DNA of 64,000 nucleotides, from positions 372,001 to 436,000 of the forward strand of contig SSNU01001268.1 of assembly GCA_012064415.1 (NCBI GenBank). The letters are read 5' to 3'. The position numbers and the translations under genes were made by a program. Position 1 is the first letter of the stretch, and each line of letters begins with the position of its first letter. Under the pieces are notes generated by a model that worked only from the letters and a program-made list of their open reading frames with translations, searched no databases and was not told the DNA's origin. Positions 46,401 through 59,100 of the stretch are shown piece after piece. This DNA comes from Gyrodactylus bullatarudis (taxonomy: Eukaryota; Platyhelminthes; Monogenea; Gyrodactylidea; Gyrodactylidae).

Positions 46401-49400
46401 CAAAACCCTCATGACTATTTGTCCCGGGACAATTTTATTAATTTTCATTCTCACCTTTTGGGTTATGTTCAGCTGGTTCATGAGAGTCTGTGAAAGGTGA
46501 GTACACACTTGCAATTATTAATTCCTTGTTAATTAATACACCTTGAATAGTGAATAAACCTTGTAAAACCTCCATAAAACTAAGGTTTTAACTAGAACTC
46601 TCTTTAAAACCAAGGTTTCAATTCTTATCATTTTTAGTATGATACCACCGATGATACTTAAAGAAATGTACATTTGGTGTTTATAAATTTTTATATTTTT
46701 ATTTTAAATAGCATTTACGGACGTATTTGAGTAATCCAGTCTTATTGCCATGCCTACGCTTACATTTAACAATCCCAAAAGTCCATTTAATAATTTTAAC
46801 TCAAAGAAATCACTTATCAATTTTATCGATATTAATTGGTTGATTTTGAGATTTTGTTCCTACTAAATTTCGAATTACTCTTTAAATCGGGATAAAAAAT
46901 TAGTTTTTATTTTACCAATTTCTTACTTTCATCCCAAACTCTACCAACTCTCTTGGACTCTTGATGATTATCGTCAAGGGAATCGGGATTTTTTAACAAT
47001 CAATCTGTTCTATTTCTTTTGTTTAAAACTGCATCAATCGATTAAAATTTTCTATCAATTTGAGCTTACTTCCACATATGTTGAAACTTGAGAAGAGAGA
47101 AATTTAATCCCAAAAGTTGCTCTTATTGATAAATTTTTGATGTTTTTTCAAATCACGGCCTTGAATCGCCAAATTCATTCTCTCTATTATGATTTTCTTT
47201 GGTTTTCAGGGTGGTGTCATCTGAAAATTATCACAATTCCAATTGTCTCATGGTTGCTTTCTATGCTGAATGATATTTCCCATATTACATAACTGGTATT
47301 CATACTTTTATCCTAGTTCATTTTGTGATCCTACTAATGTTTGAGTCTTTCCATTATTCGTGTTGAGCCAACAAAAAAACCTAAAGGTTTAGCCAGTTTC
47401 ATCTATTAACAAGAAAGGCTTCTACAGTCTATAAAGAATTTTTGCTTTGGTTATACCCTAAACTATATATTATATCTTTAGATTACTTTATTACTCTCCT
47501 AATTCTTGAATCAATTATTCCAAATTATTATCTGGCAATTGTTGATAATACCTCAATCAAGATATCATCATACATCTCAACGTTACAGCTGAGGAAGGGT
47601 TGAGTGTAGCCATAAAGCATGGCAACAAAAAGTATTTGTGACATGTAATGCACTAATTCCATTACAATTCCAACTCTAACCAATCTCATAAAAAATTGCC
47701 TAATGAACAAAAGACAGTACATTTTTTAATTTCCTTTTATTTATTCTTTTTTTTGTCAATTTCCCTTTTTTTCTACTTGTAAAAAACTATGGTTGGTTAG
47801 GATACATACATATTCACACATCATTTGGTAACGATCCCCATGTGTGTGTATGTGAGAGAAAAATCTATTGAATTTGAGCTTTTATTATCAAGAATTTTAT
47901 CGATCTCGATCTATAAAAAATATGTCATTTCTCCCCCTTATTATGATAGGGGTAAGCAATATGATAAAAATATACATTTAAATTAATAATTTACCTTCCT
48001 TACTAAAGCTTTCAAAGAATGTTTCTTTTACCCTAGAAATTTCTCAATAAATAATCCCTCATTCGATACCTTTTCAGTGGGATAAGACGTTCTCTTCAAT
48101 TATATAACACTAACACCTGCTTTGAAAATAGTTTAGATTTAGGGCGATTTGATTTCAAGTAGAGAATGAATCTTTTATTGACTACAGCTTGAGTAGTATT
48201 TAACAGACTGAAATCTATGGAGACAGTGATCCCTCTTATGTATTTATTCATTTTATTTATTTTTAATAATAAATTAATAAACTTATATTATCCCATTGGG
48301 AATAATTTTGAGAAAGATGAATAAATACTCTGAAACTTCTCCTTCATTATCTGATTATGAATAGTCTTAATTTTTTTCAGAGTCTCTCCTAAAGATATTT
48401 TCAAGAGACCCTTCTGTTTTTTTCTAAATAAATTATCATACATACATGGATTTTGAATGAAACTTGTATTGTTTAGAAGTCACAGTGGAATGTCCGATAC
48501 AATGTGGCTTATTGCAATTACTTTTCTGAGTATCGGCTATGGTGATGTTGTTCCCCATGGTCCATGTGGAAGGAGTATAGCCGTTGTTACTGGAGTATTG
48601 GTATGTACAATGTATCTAAACCCTACTTTCAATCAACTAATCATTATTCTTCTTCTCAAGGGTTCTTGTTGTACTGCCCTGGTTGTTGCTGTCTTTGCTC
48701 GTAAACTCGAGTTGACCAAAGCAGAAAAACACGTTCACAATTTCATGCAGGACAATAAAATCTACAAACGGGTAAGAGACCTATATATCCAAGCATGATT
48801 AAGACTCATTCAACTCTTTCATAGCTAAGAAATGCTGCAGCAAACGTCCTGCGTGAAACCTGGCTCTTTTACAAGTACACAAAATTGGTGAAAAGGGTCC
48901 AGCCCTCGAAGGTGAGGGCGCATCAGAGAAAATTTCTCTGTGCCATCCACAGGTGAGTGTATTGAAAATATCCACTATTTGCACAAATCAAGAGTTGAAT
49001 TTTATTTTTAAATTCTCTAATAAAATCATAACAACCACATGTTGAAAAAGTAAAATTTCGTAAAACAAGAAAAATTATACTCGTCTCTCCCTCCCACACC
49101 CCCTAAAGGCAAATAGGTACACATTTTTTGATAAATGCAAATCGACACCCACACCCACTGGAATAAACAAAGTCGCATAATTGTCCAGATATTCCTAGAG
49201 AGAGATGTACTGGAATTTGATCAATAATAATATTGATAAAAATTCATGTTAAAGGTAAACATGTTTCCTTTATTAAAACAAATTTTCTTTTGCAGTTTGA
49301 GAAAAGCGAAAGAAGATCATAGAAAATTGAAGGATGATGCTAGCCAAATGGTCGATTTGGGAAAGGTAATCTACACATTTCATTCCACTTTTTTTAATAA

Positions 49401-52325
49401 TATGCTACACATATAGATCTTGAAATAGCGAGTAATATCGAGGATTGAGATTAAGCTGGTCTTTAACACGCTACATATCAGATATAGATATTTATACGTA
49501 TTTGTATATTTTATCAAATTATTCAATCTCAGTATTTAATTTAATCGTTATGATCATGAAATTCTTTCGGAATTAATTAACACCTTCCTTTCACTTTCCA
49601 GCTGCAGAATACCATCTATGAGACAGTCCTTCATATTCGTTCTGATCAAATGACCTTGAATAGCCGTTTCCAAACGTTTGAAGATAACCTCAACAATTTA
49701 AAGGTTTGTATTACTATTCCTTGAGACGTGAATCAATTTCAGTTATATCCCCCTCCCTACTTTTATATGCGAGCAATCTTTTTTGAAAAATTTTCTCTTG
49801 ATGTAATTTTTAAAAATTTTATCAGACAGTTCAATCTCTTGTCAGTTTTTCTCTTGAAAAATTTTGGTTTGCATGAGAAAGGCAAATTTATTTCTCGTGT
49901 TTTATGTCATTTCTCTGGTAGGAATATTATTATTATTATTTAATGCAAAGTTAATTATCATAATGTTGAAAAATCAGGTAAGTAATTTCTTTACCATATT
50001 TAATTATTTATTACATAATTTATATTCATTAAATGCTTCATATTTTGTGTAGTATTATGGGCTCTCATATATGACTCATTAATTAGAAATTGTCTTTTTT
50101 GTACTTTTTGTTTATAGGCCAATTATCATGATTAATTTTTCTATGTATCTACTTATTGAAATTTATGCGTACAAGTAAGGGAATTTTTTCTTTCTTTCAA
50201 AATATACTTTCTACTTATTACTTTTTTAAGATCTAAAAGTATTATTTTTCAATTTTCAAGGTATTATTTTGATACTTTATCGCGAATTCACAACAATTAT
50301 CTTACGTGAACTACTTACAATTAAACCTAACAAAATTCGAATAATCAATTAATGTTGAAATTAAACTAAAAAGTTGAGATGTTTTCAAAATTATCTTCTG
50401 AGTTATTTTAGAGCTTAGCATGAATATTAAGGATTGAGTTCCTTTATGTTCAAAATGGTTTTCATAACAGAGGCAATAGCTGGTTGATATAGCATTTTGA
50501 TACTTTTAGAGGCTCCCATTATTACATAATTTTTTTTGTCTTTCATGTATCTACTTATTGAAATTTATGCGTACAAGTAAGGGAATTTTTTCTTTCTTTC
50601 AAAATATACTTTCTACTTATTACTTTTTTAAGATCTAAAAGTATTATTTTTCGATTTTCAAGGTATTATTTTGATACTTTATCGCGAATTCACAACAATT
50701 ATCTTACGTGAACTACTTACAATTAAACCTAACAAAATTCGAATAATCAATTAATGTTGAAATTAAACTAAAAAGTTGAGATGTTTTCAAAATTATCTTC
50801 TGAGTTATTTTAGAGCTTAGCATGAATATTAAGGATTGAGTTCCTTTATGCTCAAAATGGTTTTCATAACAGAGGCAATAGCTGGTTGATATAGCATTTT
50901 GATACTTTTAGAGGCTCCCATTATTACATAATTTTTTTTGTCTTTCATGTATGAAAAATTTACAAATCAGTTTTTCAAGTTGGAAATGAAAATATTGATC
51001 CATCTCTCACTATTTCTTTCTATCCCTCCTGCATTGATCACAGAAGGAAGAAAATCAAATACGACATTAGTTTTTTCTGTTTTAATATTTGCATACGCAG
51101 GAGGACGAAATTTGAATAAATTTTATTTAAATCATCATCAACATCACTCCTATCACACTTTTATCATCAACACATTTTTCTTTATTTTTCCCGTGCACCA
51201 AGTCGTAAAAGGAAAAACTACTTGGTTAATCCCTAAACTGAAGAATGACAAGTACAGGCTGAATGGCGAATTCAGAGAGCAATAATGAGGTAATATAATT
51301 TTAGCTCAAGGTGAAATATGATTCTTGTAGGAATAATGACATTTTATCCCTTAGGCATGTAAGTAATTCGAAACATATCTAGTTACATTTGATCATTTAC
51401 GATACTTTTCTCAATAATAATATAACTTAGAATTACAGGTAAGAAGGGTTCACGGGGTTAATGCGTAATTATAAGCTAGTGTATTATATTAGTGTAGGTG
51501 TTTAGGTAAATTGACGGGAGTTGTGTTAATGTGCAACTACACTATACACCATTTCTACCCCAAAACTCATAATTGGGCATTTGTATGACAATCAGAGGTT
51601 AGGAATATTTCTCCTACAATTATCATACAGCTCCATTTATTTTACTACCAGATCTCAATTTTTTAAAATCATACCAATACTTTGTTTTGAATCTTTTCCA
51701 AATTTGCTCCCTAATATATCAGGGAGAGGCACATTCATGCAACTCTCGTCGCTTTAGTGTGCTTAAGATTTTTTCTTCCAAAGTCGACCTCCTAGAGGAT
51801 TTCAAAAATTCTAAAATATAATTTAAAACCCAATACGACCTCTAAATCAACAGTTTTAGGCGATCGCCGCATTTTAACGGGTACCAAAGGATTAAGCTAT
51901 CAAAAGCCATAGGAAGCATTTATAGTATGAAAGTGAACTTTTTTTCGAAATCAGGAGGGACTCATTACACTGTAGTGGTTTATTTTTTAAGAGTTAACTA
52001 GTAATTCAACTCTCGTCCTATTTATTTACTAATCCTAGTCCTAAATCTAATAATTTTTTACATACCATTATTATTATTTTGAGTCTAGTTCGATTAATCA
52101 AGCTTGTCATGTAAACTACGAATTTTTAATTATTATTCTAGGTTTATTTCAAACCTTTCAACATTCCGGTCTCAAGACCTAAATTAAACCTAATTAACGT
52201 GAACTTTAAACATCTATTAGTATATATTCTTTAATATTTTCTCTTCCCTACAGGATGAATTGTCAAGGATCCCCGGTTTAAAGTTACCCTCAACAGGCCT
52301 TCATTCTAACTATACGAAATTTTGA
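34423..52325 (+). CDS. Small-conductance calcium-activated potassium channel (SK), 11 exons
   Basis: A plasma-membrane K+ channel gated by calmodulin-bound calcium. Exons: 34423-34957, 38794-38978, 39177-39542, 45792-45887, 45949-46496, 48477-48600, 48661-48771, 48825-48952, 49296-49365, 49602-49703, 52254-52325; total 2337 nt (778 aa). Long N-terminal tail, S1 ([20 protein letters not shown]), S2 ([14 protein letters not shown]), S3 ([13 protein letters not shown]), S4-S5 ([33 protein letters not shown]), pore helix and filter ([11 protein letters not shown]), S6 ([20 protein letters not shown]), then the calmodulin-binding domain ([15 protein letters not shown]) and a coiled coil. The turret before the pore is short, and the S3-S4 loop is long and Ser/Thr/Asp-rich. 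The intron at 45888 uses a GC donor. The true start may lie further upstream. Confidence 0.9.
34958..38793 (+). other. SK intron 1
   Basis: 3.8 kb of AT-rich sequence with no supportable exon. The plus-strand frame near 37921-38277 lacks start context and family resemblance. A 14-base C run sits at 38383-38396. Confidence 0.5.
38383..38396. repeat. Poly-C tract (14 C)
   Basis: Fourteen consecutive C in an AT-rich intron. Homopolymers of this sort are prone to length error in sequencing and to instability. Confidence 0.95.
41157..41313. repeat. Inverted repeat, about 56-bp arms
   Basis: Left arm 41157-41212 pairs with right arm 41258-41313 with about four mismatches, around a 45-bp spacer. 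The shared core TTGAAGTAATAAATTACAAA is perfect. A transcript could fold into a long hairpin. Confidence 0.85.
42037..42369. repeat. Near-perfect long inverted repeat, about 130-bp arms
   Basis: Left arm 42037-42190 is the reverse complement of right arm 42238-42369, essentially without mismatches except for an extra run of about 22 bp in the left arm near 42139-42160. The loop is 47 bp. Such near identity implies a recent origin or ongoing correction. Confidence 0.9.
43761..43945. repeat. Partial copy of the TTAA MITE
   Basis: The strings GACGAAAAGAAAACCAATCG, AAAATTGATATAAAACGC and TAATAAGTAGAAGTAAATCA match 45144-45305 in the same order and orientation. The right end is not preserved. Confidence 0.65.
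45133..45444. mobile_element. piggyBac-like TTAA MITE
   Basis: The element begins TTAACCCTATCGAGACG and ends CGAAAGGGTTAA, so both ends are TTAA followed inward by a CCCTWTCG-type inverted repeat, as in piggyBac transposons. The 312-bp length and absence of a coding frame make it non-autonomous. Confidence 0.65.
46497..48476 (+). other. SK intron 5
   Basis: 2 kb with no clear exon. A short frame after an acceptor at 47209 is discussed under rejected items. Confidence 0.45.
49704..52253 (+). other. SK last intron
   Basis: 2.5 kb holding the 402-bp tandem duplication. Frames at 49728-50052 and 50938-51285 are compositionally unlike the channel exons and have no family resemblance, so no exon is proposed. 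Confidence 0.45.
50145..50948. repeat. 402-bp tandem duplication
   Basis: Two head-to-tail copies, 50145-50546 and 50547-50948, differ at only a few positions (for example TTTTCAATTTTC versus TTTTCGATTTTC and TTATGTTC versus TTATGCTC). The unit lies in the last SK intron and is non-coding. Near identity indicates a recent duplication or an assembly artefact. Confidence 0.92.
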
Positions 52326-53152
52326 TTAATCAGCCTACAGATTACAGTATAAATATATATAATAGTTAGAGAAACTCATATTTTCCCGTGAATAAGCAAT
52401 ATAGCCTGATCTGTGATAATTGACAGGAGTACAAAAATGAAGAGAAAACCGATAATAACCAAGACTTACCCGCGCTCTGTACATACACACAGAATAACAA
52501 TATCAAGAGAGACTTACCAACTGTACACAAAAATATACATATTATGATTAAAATAACCTTACTCAATCTCTGAGCCCTGTTTACCTTGTTTATCCAAGAT
52601 TAAGAATGAGAATTTATAAAAATATTATATATATTTAGAGAGAGGAATAAAAAATTTAACACTTACTCTGACTTTTTTCCTCGTCCACTTTGAAACCAAA
52701 AGTCATCCCCTATACAGTCAGATATACAAAGATATATTCTTTTTATCAGTTTTTCTATCAGTATCAACTGTGACATCTTTCAATTGAGATAAAAAAATTA
52801 AAATGGATCTCATCATTTCAATTAGTTTTCGGTGTTTTAATCCTCCACCCAATTATCATCCATCATCAAGTTAAAAATTGAATTTGAAAAGTGCGATGTA
52901 AAATCGATAATTATTCCAGTATAGATGGACTCTAAATGACATTGGCAGAACAACAAAATATACATAGCAAAGTAAATAGTAGTGAACAACAAGAGGAATT
53001 AAAACATGCATATTGAGATTATGAGATCATGAGGGATGAATATACTAACCTTGATTTCGATTATACAGATTTTTTGCCAACAAGGCAATGACAATGAAAA
53101 GTTGCTAGAAAATCAATAAATTCACTTTATATATATTTGAATGAAAATATAG
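52326..53152. other. Spacer between convergent SK and TRPA genes
   Basis: The 3' ends of both genes face this region. It is AT-rich with no exon that I can defend. Confidence 0.5.
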
Positions 53153-56100
53153 TTAGACTTCTTGCAAATTCAACCATTCATAAATTTCCTTGATACTCTT
53201 TTCGATGTTCGCAAAGTTTTCCTCAAGCTTTTCAATTCTGAAAATCAAAGATTAGATGGAATACTTGTTATGAATTGCTAAATTTCCCGAGTAACAATAA
53301 AAATGACAATTGTAAGGAAGAAAATAAAAAAGAGGGGCATTATAAATTTTTCATATGCCGTTCGCATATAGAAAGTTACCTATTAATAATGAATAATAAT
53401 CTCTCGCTCTATCCCACCACTCTTTAGTCAATTAATTCTGTATTATGCTATTTATTATTCTGGTATAAATGTGTATTTTTTATAGTGGCACTTACTGCCT
53501 CTGTAATCCATAAATGTCAGTTTCCGTTATTTCTGACGAGAATTTGGATGATATATTTCTTGCTTTCTTTGTCTATTAAGAAATTTTTTCATTTAAAATG
53601 GTAATAAGTATGTACGTTTGTGTATTATCGCTGATAAATCCAACTCACAAGTTCAATCTCGGTCTTGAAGTAATCAGTGGCCGTGTTGGTCTGCAAAAGG
53701 TCCCTAACAAAGTTATTCATGCGACTCTCCATATTGTCGATCCATTCAATTTGATCTTCAATGATTCTTATCGTGGCATTTCGACGTACTTTGCCAATAT
53801 CCCCGATGGCTAGACCAATCTATAGATAGAAAATGCAAGATTTGACTAAAATGCAAAAGTCGAATTTTCATAAAAAACTAACCAAAAGATTGACAAGTAG
53901 GACAAACAGTATAAAGAAATTGGCTACTGAGGCAATGATAACAGTGATTGGATAATGAACGTGGATTCGTTTGTTCCCGGTGAGGAAGAGATCTGTTAGT
54001 AGACCGTCAACATAATCGAATTCGCCAATCATGCCAATGATCACTTTCCAGTAGGATAAAAAAAAGTTTTGGTACACCATGAGACTGGGTGAAATAACCT
54101 CTGATTGTTTCCTCTCAATAACTTGGTTATAGTACCAGCCATAAGTTGGACTACACCTTGCCATCATGTATTGGACATCTCTATCGAGTGTTTTGAATTC
54201 CTGTTAAAAGAGTGGAAAGTTTAAAACAAAATATCTCACTAAGCTTGATCATATTTAACCATATTTGGTTTTCAATTAAAACCTAAAAGTTATCATTGGA
54301 TTATTCTGTAGATTACTAATGTATCTCAGGCTTACTCATAAGTAGAAACGAATAATTACTAAAGAAGGAATATTTAGATTTCTAGTCACAGAAATAGAAA
54401 AAAAATCATTCCGACTATAGGCTCAAATGATCTTTCCATAGAGACGATAAGATATGTTTTTCTTAAATTAGATTATTAAGGCTACTGTGACATCAATATT
54501 CCTTTAAAATTGATTCAGTATCGAAATGTTCAAATGAATGTAGAAGTTGGTTTTGTTTAGTTGAAATTCATCAAGAAAATAAGCCAAACAAGAACAATAA
54601 AATAGTGCATCTGCATCAATGAGTTACTCGAGGAAATTTGTGATGGAAGCTTCTAGGATGGGTCTGACATTAAATTTAATCAGATAAATAGATAATATCC
54701 AGTAATTACCAGTGCTATTATATACTAGGCTAGGGTGAAATTTTTAACCTCATATTAAGACCAACTTTTCTGATAGAACTATAAATTATAAGCATTATTT
54801 TGTATTAAAGGATGTGTCGAAAATGATTCTTCATTATGTCATTCGGTTTAAAAATCCAAAAAATTTTAAATCGCCACTCAATTTTCAATGAATTTTTACT
54901 ACGCAATCACTAAAATTCGGAATATCTCGACCATTTAATGAGTTTCTTAAATATCTTCAAAAATAGTAATCTTATCATCAAAAGGAGCTTCATGGTTAAT
55001 TTCGTTATTTTATCAAGTTGGAAAAATGGGCAATGACATAATGGAGAATGACTTTCACGCTTTAAAATTATGCAAAACATGATCTAAGTACTAAAATTTA
55101 TCAGAAAAATAAGTCCTCTCGTGAGTTGTTCGGAGAGAAAAAAAATTTCACACTAGCCTAATATATACTAATCGACAATTAAGAATAATTACATCAGAAG
55201 TAGTAAGAAATGAAAATAGATACCAGAAAAATATTTACTAGATATTAAATGGCAAAAAATAGAAGCTGAAATCCAATTTTGAGTATTAATCTTTCAAAGG
55301 TATTAAAGAGAGAAATTATAAAAAATTGGTGGAAGGAACATAAATGGGCTAAAGAAAAAGTCAGCACTAGGTAAACGCAGATCATATTATAGACCTAAAT
55401 GACATTAAAAGTCTAGGAATCACGAGGAAATAAATACAGGTGGAGTACCCGCTTTCTTTCCATCTCTGCCCAAAATAATATTTGTACCTGGTATATATAG
55501 TAAAACCACAAAAAATTCTCGACCAATCAGAGAGCTTGAATCAATCAAACCAATAAGATTTGAGAATTTCGATATAGATCAGATATTAGAACTTAAACAT
55601 TGATTATGAGATTTCAATTATGAAAATCTATACTAATAAAGAAAAATATGATATTTTATTGAAATTTGAAGAATCTCTCCTCGGGTTTCGAGCCTTCTCT
55701 AAACAAGTTCAGGTATCTATGACAACACTTCGAAGGTGGATTGCAGATAAAAACAAGATTATTAGAAGCATTGAATATGATTATCAGGATCGGTTTGCTG
55801 GACTAGAGAGAAAGTTTCAGAAGAAATAAGAGCTTTAATGCATGAAAGAAATATTATTTCTAGATCAGACGTAAAATTGGCAATCAGAAATGCTTCTCAA
55901 AATTGTAACATCGATGGAATAACTGGATCTCAAAGTTACCTCACTAAATTTTTTCGAGAATTAAAAATTCATCAGCATAATGTAAGCATACTTCTTACTC
56001 TTTGAGAACGATATCAGATATAATTTCTCTAAAAGAATACTGAATATCATGGAAGTTAAGGAACCAGAGAACGATGTCTTTCTAATATCCGAGAGAAACT

Positions 56101-59100
56101 ACCAAGAAGAAAACTACTTTCTCAAATATATTTTGATCACTAACATTACTGGTGATTGTAAAAAAATTCTTTTTTTTAGAAATAAAAAATTGAATTCAAG
56201 GCTGTCTCCTTATGTTAGGGAACCTTGTTTGGCCTATTCAAGAACATTTGATTTTATACTCGAGAAAAAAAATTTGTGTAAAAACCCAGTTCTTCTAGTT
56301 GAAAACGATAGCCAGAATCATATCATGCTGACAAAAAATTTGACGTTGATTCCCAACACCAAAGTAAAATTCCATTTGTAATCTTTTAGCTCATTATTTA
56401 TGAACTAAGAAACCAGCTAAAGCCTATCAAAACAGAATTAATTAATGAACAGTTAATTCAAAAAAATTCAATAACAAGTATTGAGCAGGTCCTGAGAAAC
56501 ATAGCTGAAAATTTTCTCAAAAAGATTGAAGAAATAAATTATTCTCTTGTGCATGAGGGTCAAATTCTTCTGCAAGAAATTCTATATAAGGTAGTGAAAG
56601 CAAACTCTGATAAGAAGATTATCAAATGGATTTTAAAAACCAATTTCCCTCTCAAATTCGATAAAAAAAACTTTAAAGTTCAATCTTGATCGAGTTAGCC
56701 TTTTTTCATTTATTTCAAGTCCTGTTCTGTTTTCAAGAAATTGCAAATTGTTGCATTACTCAATGATAATATTAACGTTCAACTATTATCGAAAACAGTT
56801 GGTATTTGTCCAAGAAGTATCCTCATCTACAAAAACGAAAGTTTGAAATTAGAATCAAGTTTTCGGAAAAATCCATCTTTAAATAGGGTGCTGGAAGAGA
56901 AAAATATTGTCACCTTAAAACTCAGAGAAAAATTGCAAACTTACATCGATGAGGGAAGATATTTTAACCTCAAAGAGTTGGAACAATTATCTCTGAAAAT
57001 AGCACGAGAATTAGAAATCAACAACTTCAAAGCTTCCAAAAACTATCTTAGGCGTTTCAGAAAGAAAAATAATCTTGTTCTGAGAAAACCTTGTGGGGAA
57101 AAAAGAAACGCTCCCCAAGCACTTATAGACAATTTTTACCAAGAACCTCCCTGGCTAGATATAATAAGCTGATAGACGAAAAACGGTGCCAACAAGATGT
57201 TCCAGTCGATGATCTCTCAAAAATGTTTAATGTAGCAGATGCTATCAATATGGCTCATCGTGTATGGGAAGGAATTCGTCCAGAAACTATAGTCAAATGT
57301 TGGCAACATACTGGACTAATTCAAAGTCCAGAAATAGAAAGACTGTCCATTAGTGATCAGAAAGTTCTTCTCGAGAAACTAGCAAACATCTTGAGTGCTC
57401 TTAACTTGAATGGAACCAAACAACTGAAGCATGGAAGAATACAAGAATTGGTTCCCCCATGCATAATTCCAGTGTTTATGATTTTGACGAATAAATTATT
57501 CAATACATACATCTTTAGTTTTATTATGAATGAGCTAAATAAACATGAAAAGAGGGGTCTCTAACGACCTTTGTACATTCAAAAAGGGATGTTGAACAGG
57601 GGGTCCTATAGTTTTCACACCATTTTTCAGATAAACCCTAGAATGAAATTTGGGGGTCTATACAATGTAGTATTGTATACAATGTACAGTGTTAGAGCTC
57701 CAACTAGCAAAAATGAATTTCTCATTCGAGGGTTGAAAAAGAATACAGTACTGTATTTCTATTTAATCCAATAACATAATCAATTTCTTGTGCGGCATAA
57801 ATGATTACTAATAATCAATTTCATTAAATTAGTAAGGAGAGAATATTGATTTTTTGGGCGATTGATTTTTCCGAACTTGATCTAAATTATCTTATGATAT
57901 GAACTTCTTAGTTTGGAGAAAACGAAGGAATTTTTTGAATAAAATTTTTTAGACTTAACGCTTTATTTGCTTGTCTACTAGGCTCAATAAAAATAATTAG
58001 AAAGAAATTTTTCAGTGAGAAAATTGGAATGAACAAATGAAAGGTATCAGTACTCTTAAATTTCATTGATCAATGGTTTCAGGTTCTCTGATTGGTCGAA
58101 ATCTTTTTTGGTTTTACTATATATACCGGGTACAAAGAAAGCGGGTACTTGACCTGTATAAAAATACCATTAGACTTTGGACTCTATAGTAATTAAACTA
58201 TACAGAGTTGTCCAAGGAAATGAGACAGAAATAAAACAGTGTGTCAGTCCAAACTATTTTCATAATGGTAATCTGGATGTTTTAAACCCTGAAAGTCCAA
58301 CAGTGATAGATCTATCACACGTTATTTTGGCAACTCATTATTATTCATTCAAGGCTCAAAAAATACTTCGTTTACTACCCATTCGATAGGAAATTTATTA
58401 ATCTCCTGGAATACGCAAGGATCTTGGCTCTGTCATTCGTCAAACTCGCGCTATACTAATTTAAAGAGAGTTGATTTTTTTCGAAAGATTAATTTTTGTT
58501 TAAAACGTTTTTTTAAACCTACTTCTCAGGGTTATAGATAAAAAGTAAAATAACTTCTATCGAGTAATCATACCTGTAGAATTCAAATATGTAATCGCCT
58601 GAACTCTATCTGCTAAAGCTACAAAGATAATCTAATTTTGGTTCAATAAAGGGTCATTTTTTGATCGAGAACTTCTGAACCAAAAAGAATTGCGTTAAAA
58701 CAACTGTAGATTCGTAATCAGCATATTCATAAACCACAGGATAGACAAAAGATTGAATGTGAGTCATGAAAAAAAATTCTCTGGAACTCCAAGGGTTAAA
58801 AAAAATTTCTGATTATAAAAACAATCACTACAGTTAATCCTTATCTTTAAGAAATTCTAAACCCTATTCTTCCTTTGCTACGGATGAACCAATTCTAGCT
58901 AGAAGACCAAAAATGGTCAGTTTGCAGGGTGAACAACGTAAATTTTCTATTCAGTACAATAAATTTGAATGGTAAGCAGTTATTTTTAGAATAGTCATTT
59001 TTGGAATTAGCCCTTAATCCTAACACCTATACTAATGATAAGGATAATATAAAGTAAAGTATTTAGATTACAATTTTTCCGTGATCACGTCAACTTGAAA

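Noticed and set aside
47209..47272. Possible extra SK exon after a CAG acceptor
   Set aside because: The phase fits exon 5 but the frame meets a stop after about 21 codons, no good donor follows, and direct joining of 46496 to 48477 already gives a channel-like sequence.
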